A stretch of DNA of 64,000 nt from an uncultured Sphingomonadaceae bacterium (GTDB lineage Bacteria > Pseudomonadota > Alphaproteobacteria > Sphingomonadales > Sphingomonadaceae), in assembly GCA_947499975.1 (NCBI GenBank), contig CANMQE010000002.1, positions 1-64,000 on the forward strand. The letters are read 5' to 3'. The notes under the pieces are model-generated. The model saw only the letters and a list, made by a program, of their open reading frames with translations, searched no databases and had not been told where the DNA came from. The translations under genes were made by a program, and so were the position numbers. Shown here in pieces: positions 18,260-27,008 of this stretch (position 1 is the stretch's first letter; each line of letters opens with the position of its first letter).

Positions 18260-19174
18260 ATGACTGCAACCCTCACCCATCTCCAGCGCCTCGAAGCGGA
18301 GGCGATCCATATCATCCGCGAAGTGGCGGCAGAGGCGGAGAAGCCCGTCATGCTGTATTCCGTGGGGAAGGACAGCGCGGTGATGCTGCATCTTGCCAAG
18401 AAGGCGTTCTACCCTTCGCCCCCGCCTTTCCCGCTGCTGCATGTCGACACGACATGGAAGTTCAAGGCGATGTACGACTTGCGCGAAAAGGCCGCGAAGG
18501 ATGCGGGCATGGAGCTGCTGGTCTATCAGAACCCTGAAGCGAAAGAGCGCGGCATCAACCCGTTCGATCACGGCCCGCTGCACACCGACATGTGGAAGAC
18601 GGAAGGGCTGAAGCAGGCACTGAACCATTACGGCTTCGATGCGGCCTTCGGCGGCGCCCGGCGCGACGAGGAGAAGAGCCGCGCGAAGGAGCGCGTCTTC
18701 TCCTTCCGCACGGCCAGCCACGGCTGGGATCCCAAGAACCAGCGGCCCGAATTGTGGAACCAGTACAACACCAAGAAGAAGAAGGGCGAGAGCATCCGCG
18801 TCTTCCCCATCTCCAACTGGACCGAGCTGGACGTGTGGCAATACATCCAGCTGGAAGAGATCGAGATCGTCCCTCTCTATTTCTCCGCGCCGCGCCCCAC
18901 CTTCATCTATGAAGGCGGCCTGTTCATGGCTGACGATATCGACCGGTTGCAGGAGGTGATGGGCGAACTGCCGGAGATCACGACCCGCTCCGTCCGCTTC
19001 CGCACATTGGGCTGTTTCCCGCTGACAGGCGCTGTCGAGAGCGAGGCATCCACCCTTTCCGAAGTGATCCAGGAAACCCTGCTCACCACCACCAGTGAGC
19101 GGCAGGGCCGCGTGATCGACAAGGATGCCGGCGGCGCCGGCATGGAGAAGAAGAAGCAGGAGGGTTATTTCTGA
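18260..19174 (+). CDS. cysD: Sulfate adenylyltransferase subunit 2
   Basis: This 304-residue PP-loop protein pairs with CysN to make adenosine 5'-phosphosulfate from sulfate and ATP. The PP-loop reads [18 protein letters not shown] (residues 34-51). Further family motifs are [33 protein letters not shown] and [11 protein letters not shown]. Length is as expected. The stop overlaps the cysNC start by one base, so the two subunits are made from one mRNA. The start has no strong ribosome site; AAAGGCCCGCC lies just before it. The pathway goes on with the CysC domain of the next gene. Confidence 0.97.
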   Translation: MTATLTHLQRLEAEAIHIIREVAAEAEKPVMLYSVGKDSAVMLHLAKKAFYPSPPPFPLLHVDTTWKFKAMYDLREKAAKDAGMELLVYQNPEAKERGINPFDHGPLHTDMWKTEGLKQALNHYGFDAAFGGARRDEEKSRAKERVFSFRTASHGWDPKNQRPELWNQYNTKKKKGESIRVFPISNWTELDVWQYIQLEEIEIVPLYFSAPRPTFIYEGGLFMADDIDRLQEVMGELPEITTRSVRFRTLGCFPLTGAVESEASTLSEVIQETLLTTTSERQGRVIDKDAGGAGMEKKKQEGYF

Positions 19175-21096
19175 TGACCGAGCAGACCAGCGATTCCGTC
19201 TACCGGACAGACGCCCTCATTGCAGAGGATATCGACAGCTACCTCGAAACCCACCAGCACAAGACCATGCTGCGCTTCATCACTTGCGGCAGCGTGGACG
19301 ATGGCAAAAGCACGCTGATCGGGCGGCTGCTGTATGATTCCAAGATGATCTTCGAGGACCAGCTCGAAGCCCTCAGCAACGACAGCAAGAAGGTGGGCAC
19401 GCAGGGGCAGGAGATCGATTTCGCCCTGCTGGTGGATGGCCTTGCCGCAGAACGCGAACAGGGCATCACAATCGATGTGGCCTATCGCTTCTTCAATACA
19501 GAAAAGCGCAAGTTCATCGTCGCCGATTGCCCCGGCCACGAGCAATACACCCGCAACATGGTGACCGGCGCCTCCACCGCAGACCTTGCCGTGATACTGG
19601 TGGATGCGCGCAAGGGCGTGCTGGTGCAGACGCGCCGCCATTCCTACCTGTGCCACCTCATCGGCATCAAGAATATCGTGCTGGCCGTGAACAAGATGGA
19701 CCTGGTGGATTACAGCCAGGAAACCTTCGACACAATCGTGGCCGATTATGCCGCCTTTGCCGAGGAAATCGGCATCGAGAGTTTCACCGCCATGCCCATC
19801 AGCGGCTTCAAGGGCGACAACATCACGACTGCCCCCAGCGAAAACACGCCGTGGTATGACGGGCCGAGCCTCGTCGAGCACCTGGAAAGCGTGGAAGTGC
19901 TGTCGGACGTTGCGGCGGACAAGCCGTTCCGCATGCCGGTGCAATGGGTAAACCGTCCCAACCTCGATTTCCGGGGCTTTTCCGGCCTGATCGCCAGCGG
20001 CCAGGTGCGCGTTGGCGACGCTGTACGGGCGCTGCCATCGGGAAAGACCAGCACGGTGAAGAGCATCGTCACCTTCGATGGCGAGCTGGACGAGGCGCAG
20101 GCCGGCCAGTCCATCACCATCACGTTGGAAGACGAAATCGATTGCTCACGCGGGGATGTGCTGTGCGTGGCGGACGATCCTGCCGAAACCGCCGACCAGT
20201 TCGAGGCAACGCTGGTCTGGCTGAACGACGAGGACCTGAGCGTCGGGCGCGGCTACTGGCTGAAGCTGGGTACGCAGACCGTCTCTGCCACGGTGCAGCA
20301 TCCCAAGTATCGCGTCGACGTGAACACCATGGACGAACTGGCCGCCAAGACGCTGTCGCTGAACGACATCGGCGTGGCGGAAGTGTATTCGGACAAGCCG
20401 CTGGTGTTCGAACCCTATGCCGAGAACCGCACGATGGGCGGCTTCATCCTGATCGACAAGATCACCAATGCCACCGTTGCCGCAGGGATGCTGAATTTCA
20501 GCCTGCGCCGCAGCCAGAACGTGCATTGGCAGGCAACCGATATCACCCGCGAACACCACGCGCAGATGAAGAACCAGACACCGCGCGTCCTGTGGTTCAC
20601 CGGTCTCTCCGGCTCCGGCAAATCCACCATCGCCAACGAGGTGGAGAAGAGGCTGGCGCTGATGAACCGCCATACCTTCCTGCTGGACGGCGACAATGTG
20701 CGCCACGGCCTGAACAAGGATCTCGGCTTTACCGAGGCCGACCGGATCGAGAATATCCGGCGCGTGGGCGAGGTGGCTCGCCTGATGACCGATGCCGGGC
20801 TGATCGTGCTTACCGCCTTCATCAGCCCCTTCCGCGCAGAGCGGCAGATGGTGCGATCCATGCTGGAGGATCACGAATTCATCGAGGTGTTCGTGGACAC
20901 CCCGCTGGAAGTGGCGGAACAGCGCGACGTGAAGGGCCTCTACAAGAAGGCGCGATCGGGACAGCTGAAGAACTTCACCGGTATCGACAGCCCCTACGAG
21001 GCGCCCAGGGCCCCGGAGATCACCGTCAACACGGTGGAGATGACGCCGGAAGAAGCCGCCGATCATATCATCCAGCAGATCCTGCCGCTGAAGTGA
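19174..21096 (+). CDS. cysNC: Fused sulfate adenylyltransferase subunit 1/adenylylsulfate kinase
   Basis: This 640-residue protein joins two enzymes. Residues 1-450 are CysN, a GTPase of the EF-Tu type with [27 protein letters not shown] and the NKMD motif. Residues from about 465 on are CysC, with P-loop [19 protein letters not shown] and [14 protein letters not shown]. Together with CysD it converts sulfate to APS and then to PAPS. The fused form is widespread in alphaproteobacteria. It is coupled to cysD by a 1-base overlap. The PAPS by-product is removed by cysQ, which follows 11 bases later. No PAPS reductase gene is seen in this window. Confidence 0.97.
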   Translation: MTEQTSDSVYRTDALIAEDIDSYLETHQHKTMLRFITCGSVDDGKSTLIGRLLYDSKMIFEDQLEALSNDSKKVGTQGQEIDFALLVDGLAAEREQGITIDVAYRFFNTEKRKFIVADCPGHEQYTRNMVTGASTADLAVILVDARKGVLVQTRRHSYLCHLIGIKNIVLAVNKMDLVDYSQETFDTIVADYAAFAEEIGIESFTAMPISGFKGDNITTAPSENTPWYDGPSLVEHLESVEVLSDVAADKPFRMPVQWVNRPNLDFRGFSGLIASGQVRVGDAVRALPSGKTSTVKSIVTFDGELDEAQAGQSITITLEDEIDCSRGDVLCVADDPAETADQFEATLVWLNDEDLSVGRGYWLKLGTQTVSATVQHPKYRVDVNTMDELAAKTLSLNDIGVAEVYSDKPLVFEPYAENRTMGGFILIDKITNATVAAGMLNFSLRRSQNVHWQATDITREHHAQMKNQTPRVLWFTGLSGSGKSTIANEVEKRLALMNRHTFLLDGDNVRHGLNKDLGFTEADRIENIRRVGEVARLMTDAGLIVLTAFISPFRAERQMVRSMLEDHEFIEVFVDTPLEVAEQRDVKGLYKKARSGQLKNFTGIDSPYEAPRAPEITVNTVEMTPEEAADHIIQQILPLK

Positions 21097-21107
21097 GTAT
21101 TGCCCCG

Positions 21108-21857
21108 ATGACCGCTGCCATGACAGACGCCGAACTCGCCGCCCATCTCGCTGAATGCGCGGGCCGAATCCTCCTCGAAGTGCGTGCCTCCGGCATGTTC
21201 GAGGGCAAGGCACTGGGCAAGGCAGGGGACGAGACCGCAAACCAGTTCCTGGTTCACGCCATTCGCGCCCAGCGCCCCGAAGACGGCTTGCTGTCGGAAG
21301 AAAGCAAGGACACGCCCGAGCGGCTGGACAAGGACCGCGTCTGGATCATCGATCCGGTGGATGGCACGCGCGAATATGGCGAGGAACGCAGCGACTGGGC
21401 TGTCCATGTTGCCCTGGCGGTTGGCGGAAAGCCGGAGATCGGCGCCGTGGCGCTGCCCGGCCTCGATACCGTGCTGCGCACCGACAAGCCCGTTGCCGTG
21501 CCCGAGGCTGCGTCGAAGCCGCGTCTGGTCGTCAGCCGTACGCGCCCCGCTGCCGAAGCCGTGGCCGTGGCCGAGCAGATCGGGGGCGAACTGGTCGGCA
21601 TGGGCAGCGCCGGTGCCAAGGCCATGGCCGTGGTGCGCGGCGAGGCGGAGATCTATCTTCATTCGGGCGGCCAGTACGAATGGGATAGCTGCGCCCCTGC
21701 CGCCGTCGCGGCTGCGCATGGCCTGCATTGCTCCCGCATCGACGGCTCCCCGCTCGTCTACAACCAGCGCGATACCTACATGCCCGATCTGCTGATCTGC
21801 CGCCCCGAATGGACGGAGCGCGTGCTGGCCCAGGTGAAGGACCTGGCCGGGGCCTGA
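21108..21857 (+). CDS. cysQ: 3'(2'),5'-bisphosphate nucleotidase CysQ
   Basis: This 249-residue inositol-monophosphatase-fold enzyme hydrolyses 3'-phosphoadenosine 5'-phosphate to AMP, clearing an inhibitory by-product of sulfate reduction. The metal-binding motifs are visible: the glutamates in LLSEESKD, IDPVDGTREYGE and YEWDSCAPAAV. It lies 11 bases after cysNC and fits that operon functionally. The start is either this ATG, the ATG at 21120, or a GTG at 21093 that overlaps the cysNC stop; this ATG is a compromise. Its frame is open far upstream through cysNC, but that is not coding. Confidence 0.92.
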   Translation: MTAAMTDAELAAHLAECAGRILLEVRASGMFEGKALGKAGDETANQFLVHAIRAQRPEDGLLSEESKDTPERLDKDRVWIIDPVDGTREYGEERSDWAVHVALAVGGKPEIGAVALPGLDTVLRTDKPVAVPEAASKPRLVVSRTRPAAEAVAVAEQIGGELVGMGSAGAKAMAVVRGEAEIYLHSGGQYEWDSCAPAAVAAAHGLHCSRIDGSPLVYNQRDTYMPDLLICRPEWTERVLAQVKDLAGA

Positions 21858-21860
21858 CCT

Positions 21861-22655
21861 TTGCTGGGGGGCATTGATCTTGGCTATTCCGTTGCGGGCG
21901 CTTTTGTCAGCTTTCTGGTAGGCCTTACGGGTGTGGGCGGCGGATCGCTGATGGCGCCGATCCTGATCCTGCTGTTCGGAATTAACCCCGCAGTCGCGGT
22001 AGGCACGGATCTGTGGTTTGCCGCGATCACGAAAGCGGTAGGCGGAGGCGTGCATCACCGCCTCGGTTCGGTCGACTGGAAGCTTGTCCGCCGGCTGGCG
22101 CTGGGCAGCCTGCCCATGGCCGTGCTGACCTTGCTGTGGCTGTGGCTGATGCAGGATGGGCGACTGCAGAGCGACCTGCTGCTGCAACTGCTGGGCGGAG
22201 CCCTGCTGCTCACATCCATCCTCATGCTGTTGAAGCCTCGTATCCAGCCTTCCCTGCGCCAGTTGAAAGGCAGGATGGGGCCGGGCATGCGCAAGAACCA
22301 GTTGCTGCTGACAGTGGCTGGTGGCGGGGTCATCGGCGCGCTGGTGACGCTCACCTCCGTCGGGGCGGGCGCGCTGGTGGCGGTACTGCTGGCGATATTG
22401 TATCCGCTCCGCCTGAGCACAAAGTCCATCGTCGGCACCGACATCATGCACGCCGTGCCGCTGACGCTGGTGGCGGCGACGGGGCACAGCTTTCTGGGCA
22501 ACACCGATAGCTGGCTGCTCGCCAGCCTGCTGATCGGCTCCATCCCCGGCATCATCGTGGGCTCGCTGGTTGGCGGGCGGGTAAACGAGAAGCTCGTGCG
22601 CTATGCCCTGGCAGCAATGCTGGCGATCTCCGCCATCAAGATGATCTTCAGCTAG
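21861..22655 (+). CDS. TauE/SafE-family anion exporter
   Basis: This 264-residue protein is predicted to have about eight membrane helices. The N-terminus has SFLVGLTGVGGGSLMAPILI, the typical TauE/SafE repeat motif, and a second half with GALVTLTSVGAGALVAVLL repeats it. The family exports sulfite, sulfoacetate or related anions. It begins 3 bases after the cysQ stop with TTG, so it belongs to the cysD-cysNC-cysQ operon, which supports a role in moving a sulfur oxyanion. TTG as start gives the complete first helix; no ATG is available before that helix. Confidence 0.87.
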   Translation: MLGGIDLGYSVAGAFVSFLVGLTGVGGGSLMAPILILLFGINPAVAVGTDLWFAAITKAVGGGVHHRLGSVDWKLVRRLALGSLPMAVLTLLWLWLMQDGRLQSDLLLQLLGGALLLTSILMLLKPRIQPSLRQLKGRMGPGMRKNQLLLTVAGGGVIGALVTLTSVGAGALVAVLLAILYPLRLSTKSIVGTDIMHAVPLTLVAATGHSFLGNTDSWLLASLLIGSIPGIIVGSLVGGRVNEKLVRYALAAMLAISAIKMIFS

Positions 22656-22661
22656 GGGTGC

Positions 22662-22680
22662 AGCGGGCCGCCGGCCCGCT
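22662..22680. terminator. Hairpin between convergent TauE genes
   Basis: AGCGGGC-CGCCG-GCCCGCT is a 7-bp perfect GC stem with a 5-base loop between two convergent genes; it reaches the last two bases of the minus-strand gene. No T-run follows on either strand, so it is at best a weak or Rho-helped terminator for both directions. Confidence 0.45.
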
Positions 22681-23422
22681 AGACCAGCTTCACCAGTGCC
22701 GCGCCTGCCGCCGCTGCCAGCACCACACCTACGAAAATGCGCCACGCCGTGTCGCCAACCTTGCCAAAGGCGAGGGAGCCCAGCCAGTTGCCCAGCATCA
22801 CCAGCGGGAACAGCGCGAGGCCGAGGATAACGATACGCCAGGTCAACACGCCGATTGCCGCGCCCGAACCTATGCCCGCCATCGCGGCCACGCCAAAGAT
22901 GCCGATCATGCTCGCCTTGGCCGTGGTGCGCGATATGTCGCGGCCTACGTAATAGGGCACCACCGGGGGGCCGGGCATGGCGGCAAAGCCTGTCAGCAGG
23001 CCGGCGGAAACGCCGGTCAGCCCCGTGGTCAGCGGACCGGGAAGATGCGCGCCGCGTCGCGGCAGCAGCACCGCGACGAAAGCCGAAAGGGCCACCAGCG
23101 CGATCAGCAGGCGGGCAAGTGCGGGCGGTGTAGCATCCAGCAGCATAAGGCCCGGCAATGTGGCCAGCAGCACCAGCACGCTGATGGTGAGGGCCGAACG
23201 CTCTGCCTCCCGCAACACGTAGCGAATTTCGGTCAGTGCCAGCAGCCCGGCCATGATGTTCAGCGCCAGCACCGCCTCCACCGGAGTGATCGCCAGCGCC
23301 AGGATCGGCACAAGCAGGATGCCGAAGCCGAATCCCGTCAGCCCGCGAATGAAGGCAGCGCCCAGCGTGGCGATGGCCGCCACCGCGATCTGCAGCGCGC
23401 TGAAACCGGCGAGAAATTCCAA
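22679..23422 (-). CDS. TauE/SafE-family membrane protein
   Basis: This 247-residue protein is another TauE/SafE permease with about eight helices. It has ATLGAAFIRGLTGFGFGILL near the N-terminus and LTGVSAGLLTGFAAMPGPPV in the second half, the repeated motif of the family. It is different in sequence from the permease it converges with and so is not a recent duplicate. It is 3 bases downstream of thrS and probably read from the same transcript. Substrate is unknown. Confidence 0.85.
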   Translation of the reverse strand: MEFLAGFSALQIAVAAIATLGAAFIRGLTGFGFGILLVPILALAITPVEAVLALNIMAGLLALTEIRYVLREAERSALTISVLVLLATLPGLMLLDATPPALARLLIALVALSAFVAVLLPRRGAHLPGPLTTGLTGVSAGLLTGFAAMPGPPVVPYYVGRDISRTTAKASMIGIFGVAAMAGIGSGAAIGVLTWRIVILGLALFPLVMLGNWLGSLAFGKVGDTAWRIFVGVVLAAAAGAALVKLV

Positions 23423-23425
23423 GGT

Positions 23426-25453
23426 CTAGCCGCGCAGGTCGGGCGGCGTGGCTTCCTCGCGGAGAAGCGCAATCGCGTCCTCGAGGGAGAGGAACTTCTG
23501 CTCCTTCTCGCCCAGCGTGCGCATGGCGACGGTGCCTTCCTCCGCCTCGCGCTTGCCCACCACCAGCATGTGCGGAACCTTGGCCAGCGAATGTTCGCGC
23601 ACCTTGTAGTTGATCTTCTCGTTGCGAAGATCGCTGTCCACGCGAATGCCCGCGGCCTTCAGTTTCGCGGCAACCTCCCCGGCGTAACCGTCAGCGTCGG
23701 AGACGATGGTGGCCACCACGGCCTGCACCGGTGCCAGCCACACCGGCAGGCGGCCTGCGAAATGCTCGATCAGGATGCCGATGAAGCGTTCGTAGGAACC
23801 GAAGATCGCACGGTGCAGCATGACCGGGCGGTGCTTTTCGCCATCCTCGCCGATATAGGTCGCATCGAGGCGTTCGGGCAGCACGCGGTCGCCCTGGATC
23901 GTGCCCACCTGCCAGGTGCGCCCGATGGCGTCCGTCAGGTGCCATTCCAGCTTGGGCGCGTAGAATGCGCCTTCACCGGGCAGTTCTTCCCAGCCATATT
24001 CCTCGTTCATCATGCCGGCCTCGGCCACGGCGTCGCGCAGTTCCTGCTCCGCCTTGTCCCAGTCGGCATCGCTGCCGAACCGCTGTTCGGGTCGCAAGGC
24101 CAGCTTGATCGAGTAGGTGAAGCCGAAATCACCGTAGACCGCGTCGGCCAGTTCGATGAAGGAGCGGACCTCTTCCACCACCTGCTTCTCGGTGCAGAAG
24201 ATATGGGCATCGTCCTGCGTGAACTGGCGCACGCGCATCAACCCGTGCAGCGCGCCATGCGGCTCGTTACGGTGGCAGCAGCCCATTTCGCCCAGCCGGA
24301 TCGGCAGATCGCGGTATGACGTGATGCCCTGCTTGAACACCAGCACATGCGCCGGGCAGTTCATCGGCTTGATCGCCATCCAGTCCGCGTCCTTCGCCAC
24401 GCTGGGGGCGGCAATGCCGCTGTCCTCGTCCACCTCCGGCACGATATCGGGCACGGCGAACATGTTCTGCGCGTACTTGCCCCAGTGGCCGCTCTGCTCC
24501 CACTGGCGCACGTCCATCACCTGCGGCGTCTTGATCTCGCGATATTCCGCCCCGTCCATCTTGCGGCGCATGTAGGCTTCCAGCTCGCGCCAGATGCGAT
24601 AGCCGTTGGGATGCCAGAACACGCTTCCGTGCGCCTCTTCCTGAAGATGGAACAGGTCCATCTCGCGGCCCAGCTTGCGATGGTCGCGCTTGGCGGCTTC
24701 CTCCAGTTTCGTAAGGTGGGCATTGAGCTGCTTCTTGTTCAGCCAGCCGGTGCCGTAGATGCGGGTCAGCTGCGCATTCTTCTGGTCGCCGCGCCAGTAT
24801 GCCCCGGCGACGCGCATCAGCTTGAACGCTTGCGGGTCCAGCCTGCCGGTGCTGGGCAGGTGCGGGCCGCGGCACATGTCCAGCCACGCACCGTCCGAAT
24901 TGGGCTCTCCCGACCAGTAGACCGTTAGTTCCTCGTCCTCTGGCAGTTCCTTCGCCCACTCGGCCTTGAAGGTTTCGCCCTCGGCTTCCCACTTGGCGAT
25001 CAGCTGCTCGCGACTCCACGCCTCGCGCACCAGCGGCTTGTCCGCCTTGATGATCTCGCGCATCCGCTCCTCGATCTGGGGCAGGTCGTCCATGGAGAAG
25101 GGGGCGCGGTTATCGGGCGCTTTCACGTCGTAATAGAAGCCATCGTCCGTTGCCGGGCCGAAGGTGATCTGCGTGCCCGGCCACAGCGATTGTACGGCCT
25201 CTGCCAGCACGTGGGCATAATCGTGGCGCGCCAGTTCCAGCGCGTCTTCCTCGTCGCGCGCCGTGATGAGTTCCAGGTCGCTGTCGCAATCGAAGGGACG
25301 GTTGAGGTCGCGCACCTCGCCGTTCACGCGCGCGGCAAGCGCGGCCTTGGCAAGGCCGGGGCCGATGGCGGCAGCAACATCGCCGGGCGTGCTGCCCGCC
25401 TCCATCGCGCGCTTCGAGCCATCGGGGAGGCTGATCTGGACTAGTTCGGTCAT
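23426..25453 (-). CDS. thrS: Threonyl-tRNA synthetase
   Basis: This 675-residue class II synthetase charges tRNA-Thr. It has an N-terminal TGS domain (VQISLPDGSKRAMEAGSTPG), the editing domain with HDYAHVLAEAVQSLWPG, and the catalytic core with MNCPAHVLVFK (zinc-site cysteine), GCCHRNEPHGALHGLMRVRQ and FTQDDAHIF. The anticodon-binding domain follows at the C-terminus. Length is normal. Upstream, 70 bases away, is a DEDDh exonuclease gene, and before that a short ORF with six threonine codons in a row. That layout suggests threonine-dependent control of the whole transcript. Confidence 0.98.
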   Translation of the reverse strand: MTELVQISLPDGSKRAMEAGSTPGDVAAAIGPGLAKAALAARVNGEVRDLNRPFDCDSDLELITARDEEDALELARHDYAHVLAEAVQSLWPGTQITFGPATDDGFYYDVKAPDNRAPFSMDDLPQIEERMREIIKADKPLVREAWSREQLIAKWEAEGETFKAEWAKELPEDEELTVYWSGEPNSDGAWLDMCRGPHLPSTGRLDPQAFKLMRVAGAYWRGDQKNAQLTRIYGTGWLNKKQLNAHLTKLEEAAKRDHRKLGREMDLFHLQEEAHGSVFWHPNGYRIWRELEAYMRRKMDGAEYREIKTPQVMDVRQWEQSGHWGKYAQNMFAVPDIVPEVDEDSGIAAPSVAKDADWMAIKPMNCPAHVLVFKQGITSYRDLPIRLGEMGCCHRNEPHGALHGLMRVRQFTQDDAHIFCTEKQVVEEVRSFIELADAVYGDFGFTYSIKLALRPEQRFGSDADWDKAEQELRDAVAEAGMMNEEYGWEELPGEGAFYAPKLEWHLTDAIGRTWQVGTIQGDRVLPERLDATYIGEDGEKHRPVMLHRAIFGSYERFIGILIEHFAGRLPVWLAPVQAVVATIVSDADGYAGEVAAKLKAAGIRVDSDLRNEKINYKVREHSLAKVPHMLVVGKREAEEGTVAMRTLGEKEQKFLSLEDAIALLREEATPPDLRG

Positions 25454-25523
25454 GCTTCAAAAACTTCCATGGAATATCGGGGAGAGCCTATGCCTCTTGC
25501 GGCGCTGACTAGGCAAGTGCGCG

Positions 25524-26015
25524 CTAAGCGCAAGCCTTTCGCACAAGGGTGAGATCTTCGGGTGTCATGTCGTCCGCCTTGCCAGCCAGATGCAGCTCCA
25601 CGTAATGCGCCAGGGCGCGTGCGTCCTCCAGCGCATTGTGCGGCGTGCGGCTGGCCAGCGCGGTGTCGAAGCCGGGCAGGTTCAGCAACAGGCAGGCGTA
25701 TTGCAGCGGATCGTTGCGCCTGCCGTGATCGCGCAGCAGCATGGTGTTGAAATGCACGAGGTCTTCCGGCCAATCCGCGATGAACACATGCGGGCCTTTA
25801 TCCCGGCGCAGGAATTTCTGCATCGCCTTCACCGCTGCAATCCGTTCGACCGGGTTCTTGCCGAAATGCGGCACGACGTGTTCCTTTACCCACGGCACGA
25901 CAAGTTCGTGCGCGTGGAGCACCTCGTAGAAATGCTCCCCGTCCTGCCGCACCAGCGCGATGCTGAGCAGCTGGCCGCCGGTGCCGTTGAACTCTGTATC
26001 GATGTAGTAGCGCAT
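25524..26015 (-). CDS. DEDDh-type 3'-5' exoribonuclease
   Basis: This 163-residue protein carries the DEDDh exonuclease residues: D6 and E8 in YYIDTEFNGTGG, D81 in FIADWPEDLVHFN and H126 with D131 in PHNALEDARALAHY. The protein is a compact single domain. Its relatives are annotated as 3'-5' exoribonucleases; the RNA substrate is unknown. A ribosome site GAGGA lies at 26025-26029. That site touches the end of a hairpin whose other arm follows the threonine-rich leader ORF. thrS lies 70 bases downstream on the same strand. Confidence 0.85.
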   Translation of the reverse strand: MRYYIDTEFNGTGGQLLSIALVRQDGEHFYEVLHAHELVVPWVKEHVVPHFGKNPVERIAAVKAMQKFLRRDKGPHVFIADWPEDLVHFNTMLLRDHGRRNDPLQYACLLLNLPGFDTALASRTPHNALEDARALAHYVELHLAGKADDMTPEDLTLVRKACA

Positions 26016-26028
26016 TGCGTCACGTCCT

Positions 26029-26091
26029 CGCGCCAGGCGATCGTCTTGACGGTTCCGGGAAGCTGGCGCGTGCCACCCGAAACCGGGTGGC
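26029..26091 (-). promoter_or_regulatory. Leader hairpins after the threonine-rich ORF
   Basis: Reading the minus-strand RNA after the leader stop codon, there is a perfect 8-bp hairpin GCCACCCG-GUUU-CGGGUGGC (26091 down to 26072). Then CGCGCCAG (26070-26063) can pair with CUGGCGCG (26036-26029), 8 bp. The second pairing ends on the GAGGA ribosome site of the exonuclease gene. No U-run follows either stem, so block of translation, or Rho, is more plausible than a classical terminator. The GGCGG of the last leader codons can pair with CCGCC at the base of the first stem, offering an alternative fold. Confidence 0.5.
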
Positions 26092-26102
26092 GGGGTCAGT
26101 GA

Positions 26103-26186
26103 CTAGGCCACGACCATCCGCCCCCAGTTGCCCGAGGTAGTGGTAGTTGTGGTGATGGTTTTCTGCCGTGCCATGCCTGCCGACAT
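26103..26186 (-). CDS. Putative threonine leader peptide
   Basis: A 27-residue ORF encodes MARQKTITTTTTTSGNWGRM in its middle, with the first start four codons earlier. Seven of eight codons from position 10 to 17 are threonine and one is isoleucine. The threonine codons include ACC, ACA and ACU, and the last two are not the favoured kind in GC-rich genes. The ribosome site AGGAAAGG at 26193-26200 is ideal, 6 bases from ATG. The ORF is followed by hairpins and then by the exonuclease and thrS. This is the layout of an amino-acid attenuator, comparable to the thr leader of enterobacteria. I know of no described case for thrS in this group. Confidence 0.6.
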   Translation of the reverse strand: MSAGMARQKTITTTTTTSGNWGRMVVA

Positions 26187-26270
26187 AGTGCGCCTTTCCT
26201 GCAAAGTCACTAATCTTGCCCCCGCGCCCCTCTTGGCGATGCGCGCCGGGCTCGCCATGTACCGGGTGTA

Positions 26271-27008
26271 ATGACCCAGATGCTTGAAATCGGCGGCCAG
26301 CAGGTCGCCTATCGCCACACCGCGGGCCAGGGCCCGGCCGTCGTGTTCCTGCCCGGCTACATGTCCGACATGGCAGGCGGCAAGGCCACGGCGGTGTTCG
26401 ACTGGTGCCGGGAAAACGGGCGCGAATGCCTGCTGCTGGATTATTCGGGCTGCGGGGAAAGCGGCGGCGATTTTGCCGATGGCACGCTGTCGCGCTGGCG
26501 AGACGAGGTTGTCGCGCTGATCGACACGCAGGTGATGGCTCGGAAAGTCGTCGTCGTCGGATCCTCGATGGGCGGCTGGCTGATGCTGCTGGTGGGGCTG
26601 GCGCTGGGCGAACGGCTGCACGCGCTTGCCGGCATCGCCGCCGCGCCGGATTTCTCCGACTGGGGTTTCGACGAGGATCAGAAAGCGCAGCTTCGCGCCG
26701 GAGAGACGATCTTCGAGGAAAATCACTACGGCTACGATCCCACGCCGACCCATGCGAAGTTCTGGCACGACGCGCAGGATAACCGCCTGCTGGACGGCGA
26801 AATCGCGATTCCTGCGCCGGTGCGGTTGCTGCACGGGCAGGAAGATAACGATGTGCCGCCCGAAACATCGCTGCGGCTGGCCCGCGCCCTTTCGGGTGAC
26901 GATGTGCATGTCACGCTGGTGAAAGGCGGAGACCACCGCCTGTCGCGCCCCGGTGATATCGCCTTGCTGCTGCGCACCCTGCAAACACTGGTGGAGACCC
27001 CGCAATGA
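26271..27008 (+). CDS. Alpha/beta hydrolase, ABHD10-like
   Basis: This 245-residue protein is an alpha/beta hydrolase with oxyanion-region motif PAVVFLPGYMSDMAGGKATA and nucleophile S99 in VVGSSMGGWLM. The acid is probably in GQEDNDVPP and the base is H222 in KGGDHRLSRP. The overall pattern resembles the ABHD10 thioesterase/esterase group. The substrate is unknown. The stop overlaps the start of the LLM oxidoreductase by 4 bases. The region between it and the leader ORF on the other strand must hold divergent promoters. Confidence 0.87.
   Translation: MTQMLEIGGQQVAYRHTAGQGPAVVFLPGYMSDMAGGKATAVFDWCRENGRECLLLDYSGCGESGGDFADGTLSRWRDEVVALIDTQVMARKVVVVGSSMGGWLMLLVGLALGERLHALAGIAAAPDFSDWGFDEDQKAQLRAGETIFEENHYGYDPTPTHAKFWHDAQDNRLLDGEIAIPAPVRLLHGQEDNDVPPETSLRLARALSGDDVHVTLVKGGDHRLSRPGDIALLLRTLQTLVETPQ

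Noticed and set aside
19944..21107. N-terminal extension of cysQ through the cysNC region
   Set aside because: The frame is open but overlaps the coding sequence of cysNC in another frame and has no protein-like composition.
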